Below, piece after piece: positions 8,931 to 19,363 of a stretch of DNA of 64,000 nt (positions within the stretch are counted from its first letter, which is position 1; each line of letters begins with the position of its first letter). The translations under genes and the position numbers were made by a program. Location of the stretch: the NCBI RefSeq assembly GCF_004368785.1, contig NZ_SODM01000009.1, forward strand, positions 1-64,000, in the 5' to 3' direction. The notes under the pieces were generated by a model that saw nothing but the letters and a program-made list of their open reading frames with translations, had not been told where the DNA came from and ran no database searches. The stretch is from Flavobacterium sp. 270. GTDB taxonomy: Bacteria > Bacteroidota > Bacteroidia > Flavobacteriales > Flavobacteriaceae.

Positions 8931-9680
8931 ATGAAAAAAATTTTATGCCTTTTTGGAGCTTTGACTCTATTATTAACATCTTGTTCAAGTGATGATTCTT
9001 CTTCAAGTTCTGATCTTGTTTTGCTTAAAAAAACAGTTATCACAAGTCCCGAAGGTGATAAAGCTACTATTAACTATAAATATGATGGTAATAAAATAGT
9101 AAGTGCAATAGATGATTCTGGATTCTTCAATCTGAATTATACTTATACTGGAGATTTAATTACAAAAATTGATTTCAAACTTCCTAATGGAAAATCAGAG
9201 CAAGTAAATACTTTTACATACACTGCTGATGGAAAACTATCAACTTTTGTAAGAGTTGAATATGAAGTAGAGGATGGAAATTCAGTATTAAGAGGCTATA
9301 AAGAAGTTTATACTTATAATACTGATGGTACAATTTCAGTAAAAGGATATTCAGGAAATGATATTTCTCAAACTATTGCTTCTGGAACAGGTACAGTTAA
9401 ATTTGTAAATGGCGAAGTAAGTGAAATTACCAGCACTAATTCACCAACTCATAAGTATACGTATGACACTAAAAATAATCCTGCGAAAAATATTTTAGGA
9501 ATGGATAAGATTGCATTTGCTGACGGAGAAGGAAATGGAATTAAATTTAACATTTTAACAGATACAGCAGGAAGCAGTATGTGGACAAACAGTACTTTTA
9601 CTTATAATGATCAAGGATACCCAACTAAAGAAGTTGATAAGGGAACTGAAAGTTTAGGTACTAGTGAGTATTTTTACTAG
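8931..9680 (+). CDS. Hypothetical lipoprotein with YD-like repeats
   Basis: 249 residues. The signal peptide has a lipobox (LLLTSCSSDD, Cys18) followed by a Ser/Asp-rich linker, suggesting surface or outer-membrane attachment in a Bacteroidota cell. The rest is a series of short beta-strand repeats of the type Y.YDGN.I..I and YTYTGDLITKIDF, TYTADGKLSTF, YTYNTDGTISVKGY, resembling YD or RHS-like repeat strands. No catalytic domain is seen. It is monocistronic, with a promoter box at 8899 and a terminator at 9751-9787. The function is unknown. Confidence 0.85.
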   Translation: MKKILCLFGALTLLLTSCSSDDSSSSSDLVLLKKTVITSPEGDKATINYKYDGNKIVSAIDDSGFFNLNYTYTGDLITKIDFKLPNGKSEQVNTFTYTADGKLSTFVRVEYEVEDGNSVLRGYKEVYTYNTDGTISVKGYSGNDISQTIASGTGTVKFVNGEVSEITSTNSPTHKYTYDTKNNPAKNILGMDKIAFADGEGNGIKFNILTDTAGSSMWTNSTFTYNDQGYPTKEVDKGTESLGTSEYFY

Positions 9681-9750
9681 TATTTAAATTTAATTATAAG
9701 TCATATTTACTTCTGTCTTAACAGAATTGATTATTTCTATAAAACAAACT

Positions 9751-9793
9751 ACCCAAATAAAGCATTTTACTTATGCTATATTTGGGTTTTTTG
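9751..9793 (+). terminator. Intrinsic terminator after the 8931 lipoprotein gene
   Basis: A 15-base stem, ACCCAAATAAAGCAT (9751-9765) with ATGCTATATTTGGGT (9773-9787), one mismatch, followed by a T-run. Confidence 0.8.
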
Positions 9794-9833
9794 TTTCTAA
9801 AAAATAAACGAAATTTGTGTAAAACTATACACA

Positions 9834-10802
9834 ATGCAATTCAGAACTCAAATTCCAATTTCAGTAAGTAAAAGCCCAATCGATTATAATTCGAAAATAC
9901 TTTCTATTGGTTCTTGTTTTGCAGAAAATATGGCGGATAAATTCGATTATTTTAAGTTTCAGAATGAAACCAATCCATTCGGAATTATTTTTAATCCGGT
10001 TTCGATAGAGAAATTATTTGACAGAATCTGCAACGAGAAATTGTTTGAAGAAAAAGATGTTTTCTTTCACAACGAGCGTTGGCAAAGTTTTGAAGCGCAT
10101 TCCGATTTAAGTAATCCGGATAGACAAGAATTTCTGGAAACGCTCAATAAAGCAGTTACAGAAACCAACAAACAGCTAAAAGAAGCAACACATATTATTA
10201 TCACTTACGGAACTTCCTGGATTTACAGAAATTTAGAAAGCGAAGAAATTGTTGCCAATTGCCATAAAGTACCTCAAAAGCAATTTTCAAAAGAATTATT
10301 ATCAGCTGAGGTTATAGAGAAAAGCATTCAAAATACAATCCAATTAATTCAGGGTTTAAATCCTGAAATCAACTTTATTTTTACGGTTTCGCCTGTGCGT
10401 CATATAAAAGATGGTTTCGTAGAAAATCAGTTAAGCAAATCACATCTTTTTACAGCACTGCATTCCAATCTAAAATCTATCCCGACGCTTCGGGACAACA
10501 ATCTAAAATCAGAATATTTTCCTTCTTACGAAATCATGATGGACGAACTTCGCGATTATCGTTTTTATGCCGAAGATATGCTGCATCCCAACCCAATTGC
10601 GATAGATTATATCTGGAAGCTTTTCAGCGAAAATTTCATTTCAGAAGATGCCGTTTCTGTAATGAAAGAAATAGATGAAATTCAAAAAAGCCTTCGTCAC
10701 AGAAGTTTCAATCCTGAATCTGAACAGCACCAAAAATTCCTTGCCAAACTACAGCAAAAGATTAATCTTTTAAAAGAAAAACAACCTCATATTACATTCT
10801 AA
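9834..10802 (+). CDS. GSCFA domain-containing protein
   Basis: 322 residues. The family-naming motif is present near the start (SIGSCFAENMADKFDYF, then NPFGIIFNP), and the C-terminal half shows the SGNH-hydrolase-like ending (EDMLHPNPIAIDYIW) with the conserved Asp and His. The preceding FTVSPVRHIKDG block also fits. GSCFA proteins are thought to be SGNH-type esterases, but the substrate is unknown. There is no signal peptide, so it is probably cytoplasmic. Residues around 212-222 are encoded by a 33-bp palindromic insertion with 12-bp direct repeats (10466-10510), so the NLKS sequence occurs twice. Confidence 0.93.
   Translation: MQFRTQIPISVSKSPIDYNSKILSIGSCFAENMADKFDYFKFQNETNPFGIIFNPVSIEKLFDRICNEKLFEEKDVFFHNERWQSFEAHSDLSNPDRQEFLETLNKAVTETNKQLKEATHIIITYGTSWIYRNLESEEIVANCHKVPQKQFSKELLSAEVIEKSIQNTIQLIQGLNPEINFIFTVSPVRHIKDGFVENQLSKSHLFTALHSNLKSIPTLRDNNLKSEYFPSYEIMMDELRDYRFYAEDMLHPNPIAIDYIWKLFSENFISEDAVSVMKEIDEIQKSLRHRSFNPESEQHQKFLAKLQQKINLLKEKQPHITF
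10466..10510. repeat. In-frame palindromic micro-insertion with 12-bp direct repeats inside the GSCFA gene
   Basis: CAATCTAAAATC occurs at 10466-10477 and again at 10499-10510, exactly 33 bases apart. Between the copies lies a hairpin, TCCCGA-CGCT-TCGGGA (10480-10495). The distance is a multiple of three, so the frame stays open and 11 residues are added. Confidence 0.75.
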
Positions 10803-10910
10803 AAGCTCAACAAGTCGTTTAAAAAACACTGTCTAAATTTTGCTTTTTCAAAAGTAAGAAATTAACTATTTAACAGTGAATTTTAGAATAATTGCAAATA
10901 ATTATGTAAA

Positions 10911-10938
10911 TTGTTAAGATTAAAATTTTACAATTTTG
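10911..10938 (+). promoter_or_regulatory. Possible promoter of the tamB-tamL operon
   Basis: TTG (10911-10913), a 17-base spacer and CAATTTTG (10931-10938), one mismatch from TAnnTTTG. It overlaps a small palindrome, TTACAA-TT-TTGTAA, which could be an operator. Confidence 0.4.
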
Positions 10939-10996
10939 TAAGATGTCTAATCCCAGCTTTTTCCAAAGCAATTAATCTAATGTGTTTTGTTGACGT

Positions 10997-13900
10997 ATGA
11001 ATAAGAAAACCACTCATTTTCTAAAAAAAACATTACGTGTACTGCTTTGGTGCGTGGTTTCAGTAGTCTCACTTTTACTTCTTCTTACCGTTTTAATCCA
11101 AATACCGTCAATTCAGAATTTCGCTAAAGATAAGGCGATAACGTACCTTCATAACAAAATAAAAACCAAAGTTGCATTAGACAAAATTCTGATCAAATTT
11201 CCAAAAGACGTAGTTCTGGAAGGTTTCTATTTTGAAGATCAAAAAAAAGACACCTTGCTGGCTGGTAAACGTTTAGTGGTCGATGTTGATTTGTTTAAAC
11301 TCGTTAGCAGTGAACTCGAAATCAATTCTGTTTCTTTAGAAGACACAAAAGCTAATATTTCCAGAAATAAAAACGGCGTTTTCAATTTTGATTACATCAT
11401 AAAAGCATTCGAATCTAAAGAACCAAAAAAGGAAGATCCGGACAGCAAACCTTTTAAAATATCCGTCGTAAAAGTCAATCTGGACAATATCAAATTCAAT
11501 TTTAAAGACAATTATTCTAAAAATGATATTCGTGTAAATCTGACTCATTTTGATACTAAATTCAAAACATTTGATTTGGACAAAATGGATTTTAATATTC
11601 CGAATATTACTCTAGACGGACTTAAATTGGTTTTAAATCAAGATGTTGTAGAACAAATTGCAGTCGTTTCTGTAAAAACCGTTGATACTATTTCAAAACG
11701 AAAAGACTTCAAACTAAAACTAGGCAAAATCGCTTTGTCTAAAATCAATATTTTATATGATAACAAAGATTCCAGATTAGATTCTGGAATACAATTAGGA
11801 AACTTAAATCTAACAGTAAATGAAATCGATCTTAATAAACAGCTTTTGGATTTTGATACTTTTCAAGTTAAAAATCTTAAAGGAAATCTACGTTTGGGTG
11901 CAAAAGATAAGCAGATCAATGCACCAAACCTCGACAGCACAGCAATAAAACAAACAGGCTGGAAAGTAAAACTCAACGATGTTGATCTGGAAAATATCGC
12001 GTTTAAATTTGATGATATGCAGTCAAAACCTGTTGTAAAAGGAATTGATTACAAACATCTTGATTTGAATAAATTCAATTTTGAAGCCGAAAAATTATAT
12101 TACGGAAATGACACCATTTCTGGAAATATAAAAACTTTAACGGTAAACGATAAAAGCGGTTTGCAAATTCAATCTCTGAAAACGGACTTCTTTTACGGTC
12201 CAAAAAATGCGTATCTGAATAATTTGTATTTAAGAACACCGCAAACACTGGTTCAAAATCAGATTAAAGCCGGATATCCATCAATTGCATCACTTTCTAA
12301 AAACATCGAAAACCTTTCGATAGACGCCAATTTAAAACAATCTAAAATTGGATTTAAAGATATTTTGCTTTTTGTGCCAACATTGCAAAACCAAAATCCA
12401 TTTAAAAGCAATCCAAATGCAATCGTGTATTTGAATACGCGAGTTAATGGAAAAGTAAGCGATTTGAATATTCCGCAATTTGAAATGAGTGGTATCGGTG
12501 CTACAAAAGTGGCCCTTTCGGGGAAAATTAAAGGCTTGCCAGATGCTAAAAAATCCTATTTTGATTTAGACATCAAAAAACTTTCAACTACATCAAAAGA
12601 CATCAATACGTTTGTGCCGGCGGGAACAATTCCGAAAAACATTCAATTGCCTTCTCAAATAAATTTGACCGGAAAATTTAAAGGTTCGCTTCAGAATTTC
12701 AAAACGAATCTGGCTTTAAACAGCAATTTTGGAAATGCAAAAGTGGATGGAATGTTTGATCAGCGCGTAAAAAAACGGGAAGTTTATGATGCTTCTGTTT
12801 ATCTTTTGGATTTTGATTTAGGACGATTAATCAAAAACGATTCGATCGGAAAAATTACGCTTAAAGCGAAAGTAAAAGGAAAAGGTTTAGACCCAAAAAC
12901 GGCTGACGCAGCAATTGATGGCTTGGTTCAGAAAGCCGTTTTTAATCGATATACGTATAGAGATTTAGCCTTAAAAGGAAATATAGAAAATGGTTCGTTT
13001 GCCGTAAAATCCGGAATGAAAGATCCAAACCTAAATTTTGATCTAACAGCAAGTGGCGACACAAAAGACAAATATCCGAGCATAAAATTAAAATTGAATC
13101 TGGATATTGCCGATTTAGAAAAACTAAACCTTCATGCCGGTCCAATGAAATTACGCGGAAATATTGACGCAGATATTGCCAACAGTAATCCTGATTTTCT
13201 AAACGGAAAAGTATTTTTGTCTAATATTCAAATCTTGCAAAAAGAAGAACCAATTGTTTTAGATTCGATTAGAGTTTTGGCTTTTGCCAATAAAGACAGC
13301 AACAGTATTAAAATTTCGTCTCAATTTTTGAAAGCCGAAGTTGTTGGAAAATACAAATTGACAACACTTACTAATTCAATTAAAAAATCAATTTCTAAAT
13401 ATATTGATCTTCATACTCCAAAAGTAAATAACGAGTCAGACGAACAGCGATTAGCTTTTACATTAAAAGTAGATAATGATCCAATACTTTTTAAATTGGT
13501 TCCAAAACTTACAGGTTTAGAGCCTTTTACCATTACTGGAAAATACAACAACAAAACAGATTCATTAGAAGTAAAAGGAGAAATCCCGAGAATTGTCTAT
13601 GCAGATAATACGATTTCTGATGCCAAAATTAATATCGAAGCAAAAGAAAATGCGCTGGAATATTTGGTTTCTGTTGCCACGATAGAAAGCGGTTCGCTAA
13701 AAATTCCGTTTACCAGTTTATCAGGAAAAGTAGAAAATAACATTTTGACTTACGCGCTTGAAGTTCAGGATGCGAAGAAAAAACAACAATATTATATTGC
13801 CGGAAATTTAGCAAGCGAAAATGCCAAAAACATCTTTAAAATTGATGCCCAAACTTTTGTACTTAATTATGATCAATGGAACATTGATCCCGAAAATGCA

Positions 13901-16099
13901 GTAGAGTTTGGAGGAAAAAGACTTTATATCAATAAATTTTATTTGGATAATGCGGGGAATCAATTAAAAATTCAATCTCAGGGAACTCAGGATAATGCGC
14001 CTTTGCAAGTTGATTTTGTGAATTTCAAAATTGAAACCATTCTGAATATCGTCAAGAAAGACAAACTATTAATGCAAGGATTAATAAATGGTTCGGCATT
14101 GGTAGAAAACGTGATGACAAAACCCACTTTTACCTCTGATTTAAAAATTGATGATTTTACTTTTAAAGGAGAAAAAGTCGGCGATCTTGAAGTAAAAGTC
14201 GATAACAAAACCAATAATACACTCGCAGCAAATGTAAAATTAAGCGACGAAGGAAATGATGTAAACCTTACCGGAGATTATAAATTAGATGCCGGAACTT
14301 TTGATTTTGATGTCGCTATTAATAAACTGAACATCAAAAGTATTCAAGGTTTTAGCATGGATAATATTACCGAAGGAAGCGGTTACTTATCAGGAAATTT
14401 TAAACTTACAGGAAATACTGCAGCGCCAAAAATTAACGGAGAATTAAACTTTAACGATGCTGCATTTAGAGTTACACAGCTTAATTCTTATTTTAAAATC
14501 AAGAAAGAAAAAATCAGTTTTAATAACGAAAGCATTTCGTTTGATAAATTCTCGCTTTTAGACGAAAATGACAATGAATTGTTTGTAGACGGAGATATTA
14601 AATCAACTGATTTTAAAAATTTCAATTTCGATTTATTAGTTCAGGCAAATGATTTTAGAGCCATAAATTCTAAAGCAAAAGACAATGATTTGTTCTACGG
14701 AGATTTATTTCTGGACACCAAATTAAACATTAAAGGAAATCTTGACAGTCCGGTTATCGACGGAACAATTAAAATCAATAAAGAAACCAAATTTACCGTT
14801 GTTTTGCCTCAGTCAGATCCATCGATTGCAGACAGAGAAGGAATTGTAGAGTTTGTTGATGAAGATAATATGTATCTGAAACAAACTGTTGCAATGAAAG
14901 AAAAACTCAACCAATCGGAGTTGAAAGGTATGAATGTAAATGTTGGAATTACGATTGATAAAGAAGCAGAACTGAATTTGATTATTGATAAAGGAAACGG
15001 TGATTACCTAAGATTAAAAGGTGAAGCTGAACTTGTGGGAGGAATTGATCAGTCTGGTAAAACGACTTTGGTTGGTAAATATCTGTTTGATGAAGGTGCG
15101 TATGAAATGAATTTCAACGGAATTAAAAGAAAATTCGAACTTCAAAAAGGAAGTTTTATTACCTGGAATGGCGAGCCGACAATGGCAAATGTAAATATTA
15201 CTGCAATTTATAGAGTAAACACGGCGCCGATAGATTTGTTGGGAAATCAATTAGGAACTGATGATCAGTCTAAAAGAAATACATACAAACAAAAACTTCC
15301 GTTTCAGACTTTATTAAAAATGAACGGAGAATTGATGAAGCCTCAAATTTCATTCGGCATTAATTTGCCAGACGGAAATTACGACGTTTCGTCTGATATT
15401 GTAGAACTTACACAAACCAAATTAAAACAGCTGGAACAAGATCCAGATGAAATGAATAAACAGGTTTTTGCCCTTTTATTATTAGGCAGATTTGTGGGTG
15501 AAAATCCGTTTGCTAGCGAAAGCGGTGGTACTAATGCAGAATCTCTGGCAAGAGCAAGTGTAAGTAAAATTCTTTCGCAGCAATTGAATAATCTTGCCAG
15601 CGAATTGATTACTGGTTTTGAAGTCAATTTTGATTTGGAATCTACTGAAGATTACACTTCTGGCGCTATGGAAAACAGAACCGATCTAAATGTTGCGGTT
15701 TCAAAAAGATTGCTGGATGACAGGCTTAAAGTAACCGTAGGAAGCAGTTTTGGAGTGGAAGGACAAGACCGCGCCAACGAAGAAAGCACTAATATTGCCG
15801 GCGACGTCGCACTGGATTATCAGCTTACAAAAGACGGCAGATATGTGGTAAGAGCTTATAGAAAAAATCAATATCAGGTTGCGGTAGAAGGTCAGGTAGT
15901 AGAAACCGGAGTAGCGTTTGTTATCACGATGAGTTACAATAAATTCAGAGAACTTTTTCATCGTTCCGAACAAGAAAAACAATTGATTAAAGAAGAAAAA
16001 CTTCGTAAGCAAAAACAGAAACAAAAAGAAAAAGAAGATAAAGAAAAAAAGGAAAATCAACCGGAAAATGAAATTAAAGGAAATGAACAAAAAACATAA
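10997..16099 (+). CDS. tamB: Translocation/assembly module TamB
   Basis: 1700 residues. It has an N-terminal membrane anchor (about 14-36), then a very long stretch of repeated amphipathic beta-strands as in AsmA/TamB/YhdP-type lipid-transport bridges, and a C-terminal TamB (DUF490) domain from about residue 1280 (GKYLFDEGAYEMNFNGIKRKF; later ALLLLGRFVGEN). The tail is a charged Lys/Glu-rich coil. Proteins of this class span the periplasm and are thought to carry phospholipid, or help insert outer-membrane proteins, with a TamA partner. The downstream gene is that partner and overlaps this one, supporting translational coupling. Confidence 0.95.
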   Translation: MNKKTTHFLKKTLRVLLWCVVSVVSLLLLLTVLIQIPSIQNFAKDKAITYLHNKIKTKVALDKILIKFPKDVVLEGFYFEDQKKDTLLAGKRLVVDVDLFKLVSSELEINSVSLEDTKANISRNKNGVFNFDYIIKAFESKEPKKEDPDSKPFKISVVKVNLDNIKFNFKDNYSKNDIRVNLTHFDTKFKTFDLDKMDFNIPNITLDGLKLVLNQDVVEQIAVVSVKTVDTISKRKDFKLKLGKIALSKINILYDNKDSRLDSGIQLGNLNLTVNEIDLNKQLLDFDTFQVKNLKGNLRLGAKDKQINAPNLDSTAIKQTGWKVKLNDVDLENIAFKFDDMQSKPVVKGIDYKHLDLNKFNFEAEKLYYGNDTISGNIKTLTVNDKSGLQIQSLKTDFFYGPKNAYLNNLYLRTPQTLVQNQIKAGYPSIASLSKNIENLSIDANLKQSKIGFKDILLFVPTLQNQNPFKSNPNAIVYLNTRVNGKVSDLNIPQFEMSGIGATKVALSGKIKGLPDAKKSYFDLDIKKLSTTSKDINTFVPAGTIPKNIQLPSQINLTGKFKGSLQNFKTNLALNSNFGNAKVDGMFDQRVKKREVYDASVYLLDFDLGRLIKNDSIGKITLKAKVKGKGLDPKTADAAIDGLVQKAVFNRYTYRDLALKGNIENGSFAVKSGMKDPNLNFDLTASGDTKDKYPSIKLKLNLDIADLEKLNLHAGPMKLRGNIDADIANSNPDFLNGKVFLSNIQILQKEEPIVLDSIRVLAFANKDSNSIKISSQFLKAEVVGKYKLTTLTNSIKKSISKYIDLHTPKVNNESDEQRLAFTLKVDNDPILFKLVPKLTGLEPFTITGKYNNKTDSLEVKGEIPRIVYADNTISDAKINIEAKENALEYLVSVATIESGSLKIPFTSLSGKVENNILTYALEVQDAKKKQQYYIAGNLASENAKNIFKIDAQTFVLNYDQWNIDPENAVEFGGKRLYINKFYLDNAGNQLKIQSQGTQDNAPLQVDFVNFKIETILNIVKKDKLLMQGLINGSALVENVMTKPTFTSDLKIDDFTFKGEKVGDLEVKVDNKTNNTLAANVKLSDEGNDVNLTGDYKLDAGTFDFDVAINKLNIKSIQGFSMDNITEGSGYLSGNFKLTGNTAAPKINGELNFNDAAFRVTQLNSYFKIKKEKISFNNESISFDKFSLLDENDNELFVDGDIKSTDFKNFNFDLLVQANDFRAINSKAKDNDLFYGDLFLDTKLNIKGNLDSPVIDGTIKINKETKFTVVLPQSDPSIADREGIVEFVDEDNMYLKQTVAMKEKLNQSELKGMNVNVGITIDKEAELNLIIDKGNGDYLRLKGEAELVGGIDQSGKTTLVGKYLFDEGAYEMNFNGIKRKFELQKGSFITWNGEPTMANVNITAIYRVNTAPIDLLGNQLGTDDQSKRNTYKQKLPFQTLLKMNGELMKPQISFGINLPDGNYDVSSDIVELTQTKLKQLEQDPDEMNKQVFALLLLGRFVGENPFASESGGTNAESLARASVSKILSQQLNNLASELITGFEVNFDLESTEDYTSGAMENRTDLNVAVSKRLLDDRLKVTVGSSFGVEGQDRANEESTNIAGDVALDYQLTKDGRYVVRAYRKNQYQVAVEGQVVETGVAFVITMSYNKFRELFHRSEQEKQLIKEEKLRKQKQKQKEKEDKEKKENQPENEIKGNEQKT

Positions 16100-18404
16100 T
16101 CATATAGAAACCCAATATGTAAAGTATTTTGTACTGCTGTCCTTATTTTTTGTTTTTGGATGCAGCAATACCAAATATCTTCCGGAAGGTGAATTATTAT
16201 ATACAGGCGGTTCTGTAACCGTAAAAGATTCTGTTATAAAAAAGAAAGACAGAAAAGCATTAGAAACCGAAATGGAAGGTTTACTGCGTCCAAAACCCAA
16301 TAAAAAAATCCTCGGATTAAGACCAAAATTATGGATTTATAATATTGCCGGCGAACCCAAAAAAGAAAAAGGGTTTAGATATTGGCTTCGAAATAAAGTA
16401 GGAGAAGAGCCAGTGCTTTTTAGCAAAGTAGATTTAGATTATAACGCCTCAGTATTAAGAAATTTTGCAGAAAACCGCGGCTATTTTAAAACTCGCGTAA
16501 GTGCAGATTCTACGGTAAGAAATAAGAGAGTTACGGCAGAATATACCGTTACACCAAAAAAGCAATACATTATAAAAAGTGTGACTTTTCCAGACGATTC
16601 GCTAAAAATGTCTAAAATAATTGCCCGATCAAGCCGACGCAGTTTATTAAAAGTGGGAAAACCTTATGATCTGGAACTCATAAAAGCAGAAAGAGAACGT
16701 ATTGACGCCAGACTAAAAGAAAAAGGATATTTTTATTTTAATCCGGATTACATTCTGGCAAAAGTGGACAGCAGCAAAGGCGATCATGAAGTTAAAATCA
16801 GATTGGTCATAAAAGACGAAGCCCCAGTAAAAGCTTTGACGGCTTATAAAATTGATAAAATCTTTGTTTATCCTAATTATTCATTGTCCAACGACAGTGT
16901 GGTTTACAGAAAAAAAGACATTACACAATACAATGATTTTACGATTATTGATACGGCAGATACTTTTAAGCCAAGGATTTTTGACAGAACTATTTATTTT
17001 AAAAAAGGCGATTTATACAACAGAAAAGATCATAATCTTACCTTAAACCGATTTGTAAATCTGGGAACATTTAGTTTTGTAAAAAACGAATTTAAACCCT
17101 CAGACAGCATTCCAAAAACTTTAGATGCGTATTATTATCTTACGTTACTCCCTAAAAAGTTTATTAGAGTTGAGGTTTTGGGTAAAACCAACTCGGCGAG
17201 TTATACCGGTTCTGAAATTAATCTGAATTGGAATAACAGAAACTTTTTTAGAGGAGCAGAATTGTTTACAGCCTCTATTTTTGGCGGTGCTGATTTTCAA
17301 TTGGGCGGTGAAAATAAAGGGAAAAACATTTATAAACTCGGAGCAGAAACCAGTTTAACCTGGCCAAGATTTATAGTGCCTTTTTTTCATATTCAAGGAA
17401 ACAGCGAGTTTGTGCCCAGAACCAAAGCCACTTTACGTTATGAATATCAAAAACGAACAGAATTGTATGCGTTGAATTCGTTTAATGCCTCATTTGGTTA
17501 TTTATGGAAAGAAAACGTTCGTAAAGAACATCAATTAAATGTAATTGATATCACTTATGTAAGCCCAAATAACGTAACGCCGGAATATCAGGAAGATATT
17601 TTAGAAGATCCTGCTTTAGGAAAAGTGATCGAAAAACAATTGATTTTTGGTCCAACGTATTCTTACACGTTTACTAATACAATGCAGAAGCGTAAAAAAA
17701 ATACGTTCTATTTTAATGGAGAATTGGATCTCGCCGGAAATATAACTGGTTTAGTAACAGGTGCAAACGTGGATAAAGGTAAAGAAAAGACAATATTTGA
17801 TGTTCCGTTTAGTCAATACGTAAAAATTAAAACTGATTTTAGGCATTATTTAAAATTAGGAAAAGAAAGCGAATTGGCGAGCAGGGTAATAGTTGGTATA
17901 GGATATGCGTACGGAAATTCGAGTACGCTGCCAGCATCAAAACAATTTGTGGTAGGAGGAACCAATAGTATCCGTGCGTTTAGAGCGAGAACTTTAGGGC
18001 CAGGTAGTTATGTGATTCCGCCATCGACGAACTTAAATTATACACCAGATCAATCGGCAGATTTAAAGCTTGAATTTAATACAGAATACAGGGCAAAACT
18101 TTTTAGTATTGTACGAGGCGCATTGTTTGTAGATGCCGGAAATATTTGGCTTCTAAATGCCGACCCAAATAAGCCTGGAGCCGAAATCACAAAAGATTTT
18201 ATGAAACAGCTTGCCGTTGGTGCAGGTGCAGGTTTACGTTTTGATTTGTCATTTCTAGTCTTAAGAACCGATTTAGCATTTCCGCTTAGAGATCCTTCAC
18301 TTCCAGATGGACAAAGGTGGGTAATTGATAAAATTAATTTCGGAAGCGGCCCGTGGAGAAAAGACAATCTAATTTTGAATATTGCGATTGGATATCCGTT
18401 CTAG
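16083..18404 (+). CDS. tamL: TamA/BamA-like outer-membrane lipoprotein (TamL)
   Basis: 773 residues from the ATG at 16083, overlapping the end of tamB by 17 bases; a second ATG at 16068 is possible. The signal peptide ends in a lipobox (FFVFGCSNTKYLPEG), so the protein is a lipid-anchored member of the Omp85 superfamily, the Bacteroidota variant called TamL. POTRA-like domains occupy about 35-370. A 16-strand barrel with the conserved late motifs (FVVGGTNSIRAFRARTLGPG; GAGAGLRFDLSFLVLRTDLAFPLRDP) follows, and the chain ends in an aromatic residue (NIAIGYPF), as outer-membrane barrels do. Confidence 0.93.
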   Translation: MNKKHNHIETQYVKYFVLLSLFFVFGCSNTKYLPEGELLYTGGSVTVKDSVIKKKDRKALETEMEGLLRPKPNKKILGLRPKLWIYNIAGEPKKEKGFRYWLRNKVGEEPVLFSKVDLDYNASVLRNFAENRGYFKTRVSADSTVRNKRVTAEYTVTPKKQYIIKSVTFPDDSLKMSKIIARSSRRSLLKVGKPYDLELIKAERERIDARLKEKGYFYFNPDYILAKVDSSKGDHEVKIRLVIKDEAPVKALTAYKIDKIFVYPNYSLSNDSVVYRKKDITQYNDFTIIDTADTFKPRIFDRTIYFKKGDLYNRKDHNLTLNRFVNLGTFSFVKNEFKPSDSIPKTLDAYYYLTLLPKKFIRVEVLGKTNSASYTGSEINLNWNNRNFFRGAELFTASIFGGADFQLGGENKGKNIYKLGAETSLTWPRFIVPFFHIQGNSEFVPRTKATLRYEYQKRTELYALNSFNASFGYLWKENVRKEHQLNVIDITYVSPNNVTPEYQEDILEDPALGKVIEKQLIFGPTYSYTFTNTMQKRKKNTFYFNGELDLAGNITGLVTGANVDKGKEKTIFDVPFSQYVKIKTDFRHYLKLGKESELASRVIVGIGYAYGNSSTLPASKQFVVGGTNSIRAFRARTLGPGSYVIPPSTNLNYTPDQSADLKLEFNTEYRAKLFSIVRGALFVDAGNIWLLNADPNKPGAEITKDFMKQLAVGAGAGLRFDLSFLVLRTDLAFPLRDPSLPDGQRWVIDKINFGSGPWRKDNLILNIAIGYPF

Positions 18405-18614
18405 TTTTTTTGCGATGTTCTTTTGCAACGATTGCACAAATTTCCTCGGATTTTTTTGTTTGTATTATTTCTAATTTCAAAAATAAAATTCGAGAAATTG
18501 CATTTTAGATAAAATAAATTAGTGTTAATTAGTGCAATTCGTGGCAAAAAAAGAAATATTTAGTGGCAAACAAAACTAAAAAAATAACTAATTTGGTCTA
18601 AATATTTTAGAAGA

Positions 18615-19244
18615 ATGCAAAATTTAATTAAAAGAGTTATAGGGGTAGGAATCATTGTTTTAGTCATAATTTTGGCTTTCAAATATTGTCAGTTCAAAAA
18701 AGACGACGATTCTACAATCGATTATAATACCAATTTAATTCAGCAGCAAATCTTAAATGTTGGAAAATTGGTTGTCACCGAAGGACATTTCTCTGAAGTA
18801 ATCACGTATAAAAATCAACAGAAATATTTAATGGATATGATTTCTTTTGAGAAAAAAGCGCTGATCGTCGTAAATGCCGATGTTACCGTTGCCTACGACC
18901 TTCATCAAATGAAATACGATATTGACGAAAAAAACAAAACAATCACCATTCTAAATATTCCAAAAGAAGAAATAAAAATCAATCCTGATATTCAGTTTTA
19001 CGACGTAGAACAAAGTAAACTAAATCCTTTTACAGGAGATGATTACAATAAAATCAACAAATCTGTAAAAGCAAATCTTGCCAAGAAAATCGAAAAATCT
19101 TCTCTTAAAACCAATGCCCAAAACAGATTAATCAGCGAATTGTCTAAGATTTTAATTTTGACAAATTCAATGGGTTGGAAATTGCAATACAATGGAAAAA
19201 CAATTGAGTCTGATAAGGATTTTTCTAATGATTTGAAGCTTTAA
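18615..19244 (+). CDS. DUF4230 domain-containing protein
   Basis: 209 residues. An N-terminal membrane segment (about 7-22) is followed by a DUF4230 domain: VGKLVVTEGHFSEVITYKNQQ, then KKALIVVNADVTVAYDLHQMKYDID and the strand KTITILNIPKEEIKINPDIQFYDVEQS. The C-terminal half is helical. The function is unknown, and it is probably anchored facing the periplasm. The 210-base gap from tamL contains only a dispersed TTAGTGCAATTCGTGGC-type repeat, so it is likely transcribed separately. Confidence 0.88.
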   Translation: MQNLIKRVIGVGIIVLVIILAFKYCQFKKDDDSTIDYNTNLIQQQILNVGKLVVTEGHFSEVITYKNQQKYLMDMISFEKKALIVVNADVTVAYDLHQMKYDIDEKNKTITILNIPKEEIKINPDIQFYDVEQSKLNPFTGDDYNKINKSVKANLAKKIEKSSLKTNAQNRLISELSKILILTNSMGWKLQYNGKTIESDKDFSNDLKL

Positions 19245-19363
19245 GTAGAGGTTCAAAGGCTCAAAGTAACAAAGCGACAAAGGTTTTTTGCCAATCTTAG
19301 TCATTGCGAGGAACAGATTGCATATTAATATATTTATTATCCAATAATAATATACTCATAGTA

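Noticed and set aside
15701-16090. 129-codon minus-strand frame inside the tamB end
   Set aside because: Low-complexity Phe/Leu-rich translation caused by the Lys/Glu-rich tail of TamB read backwards.
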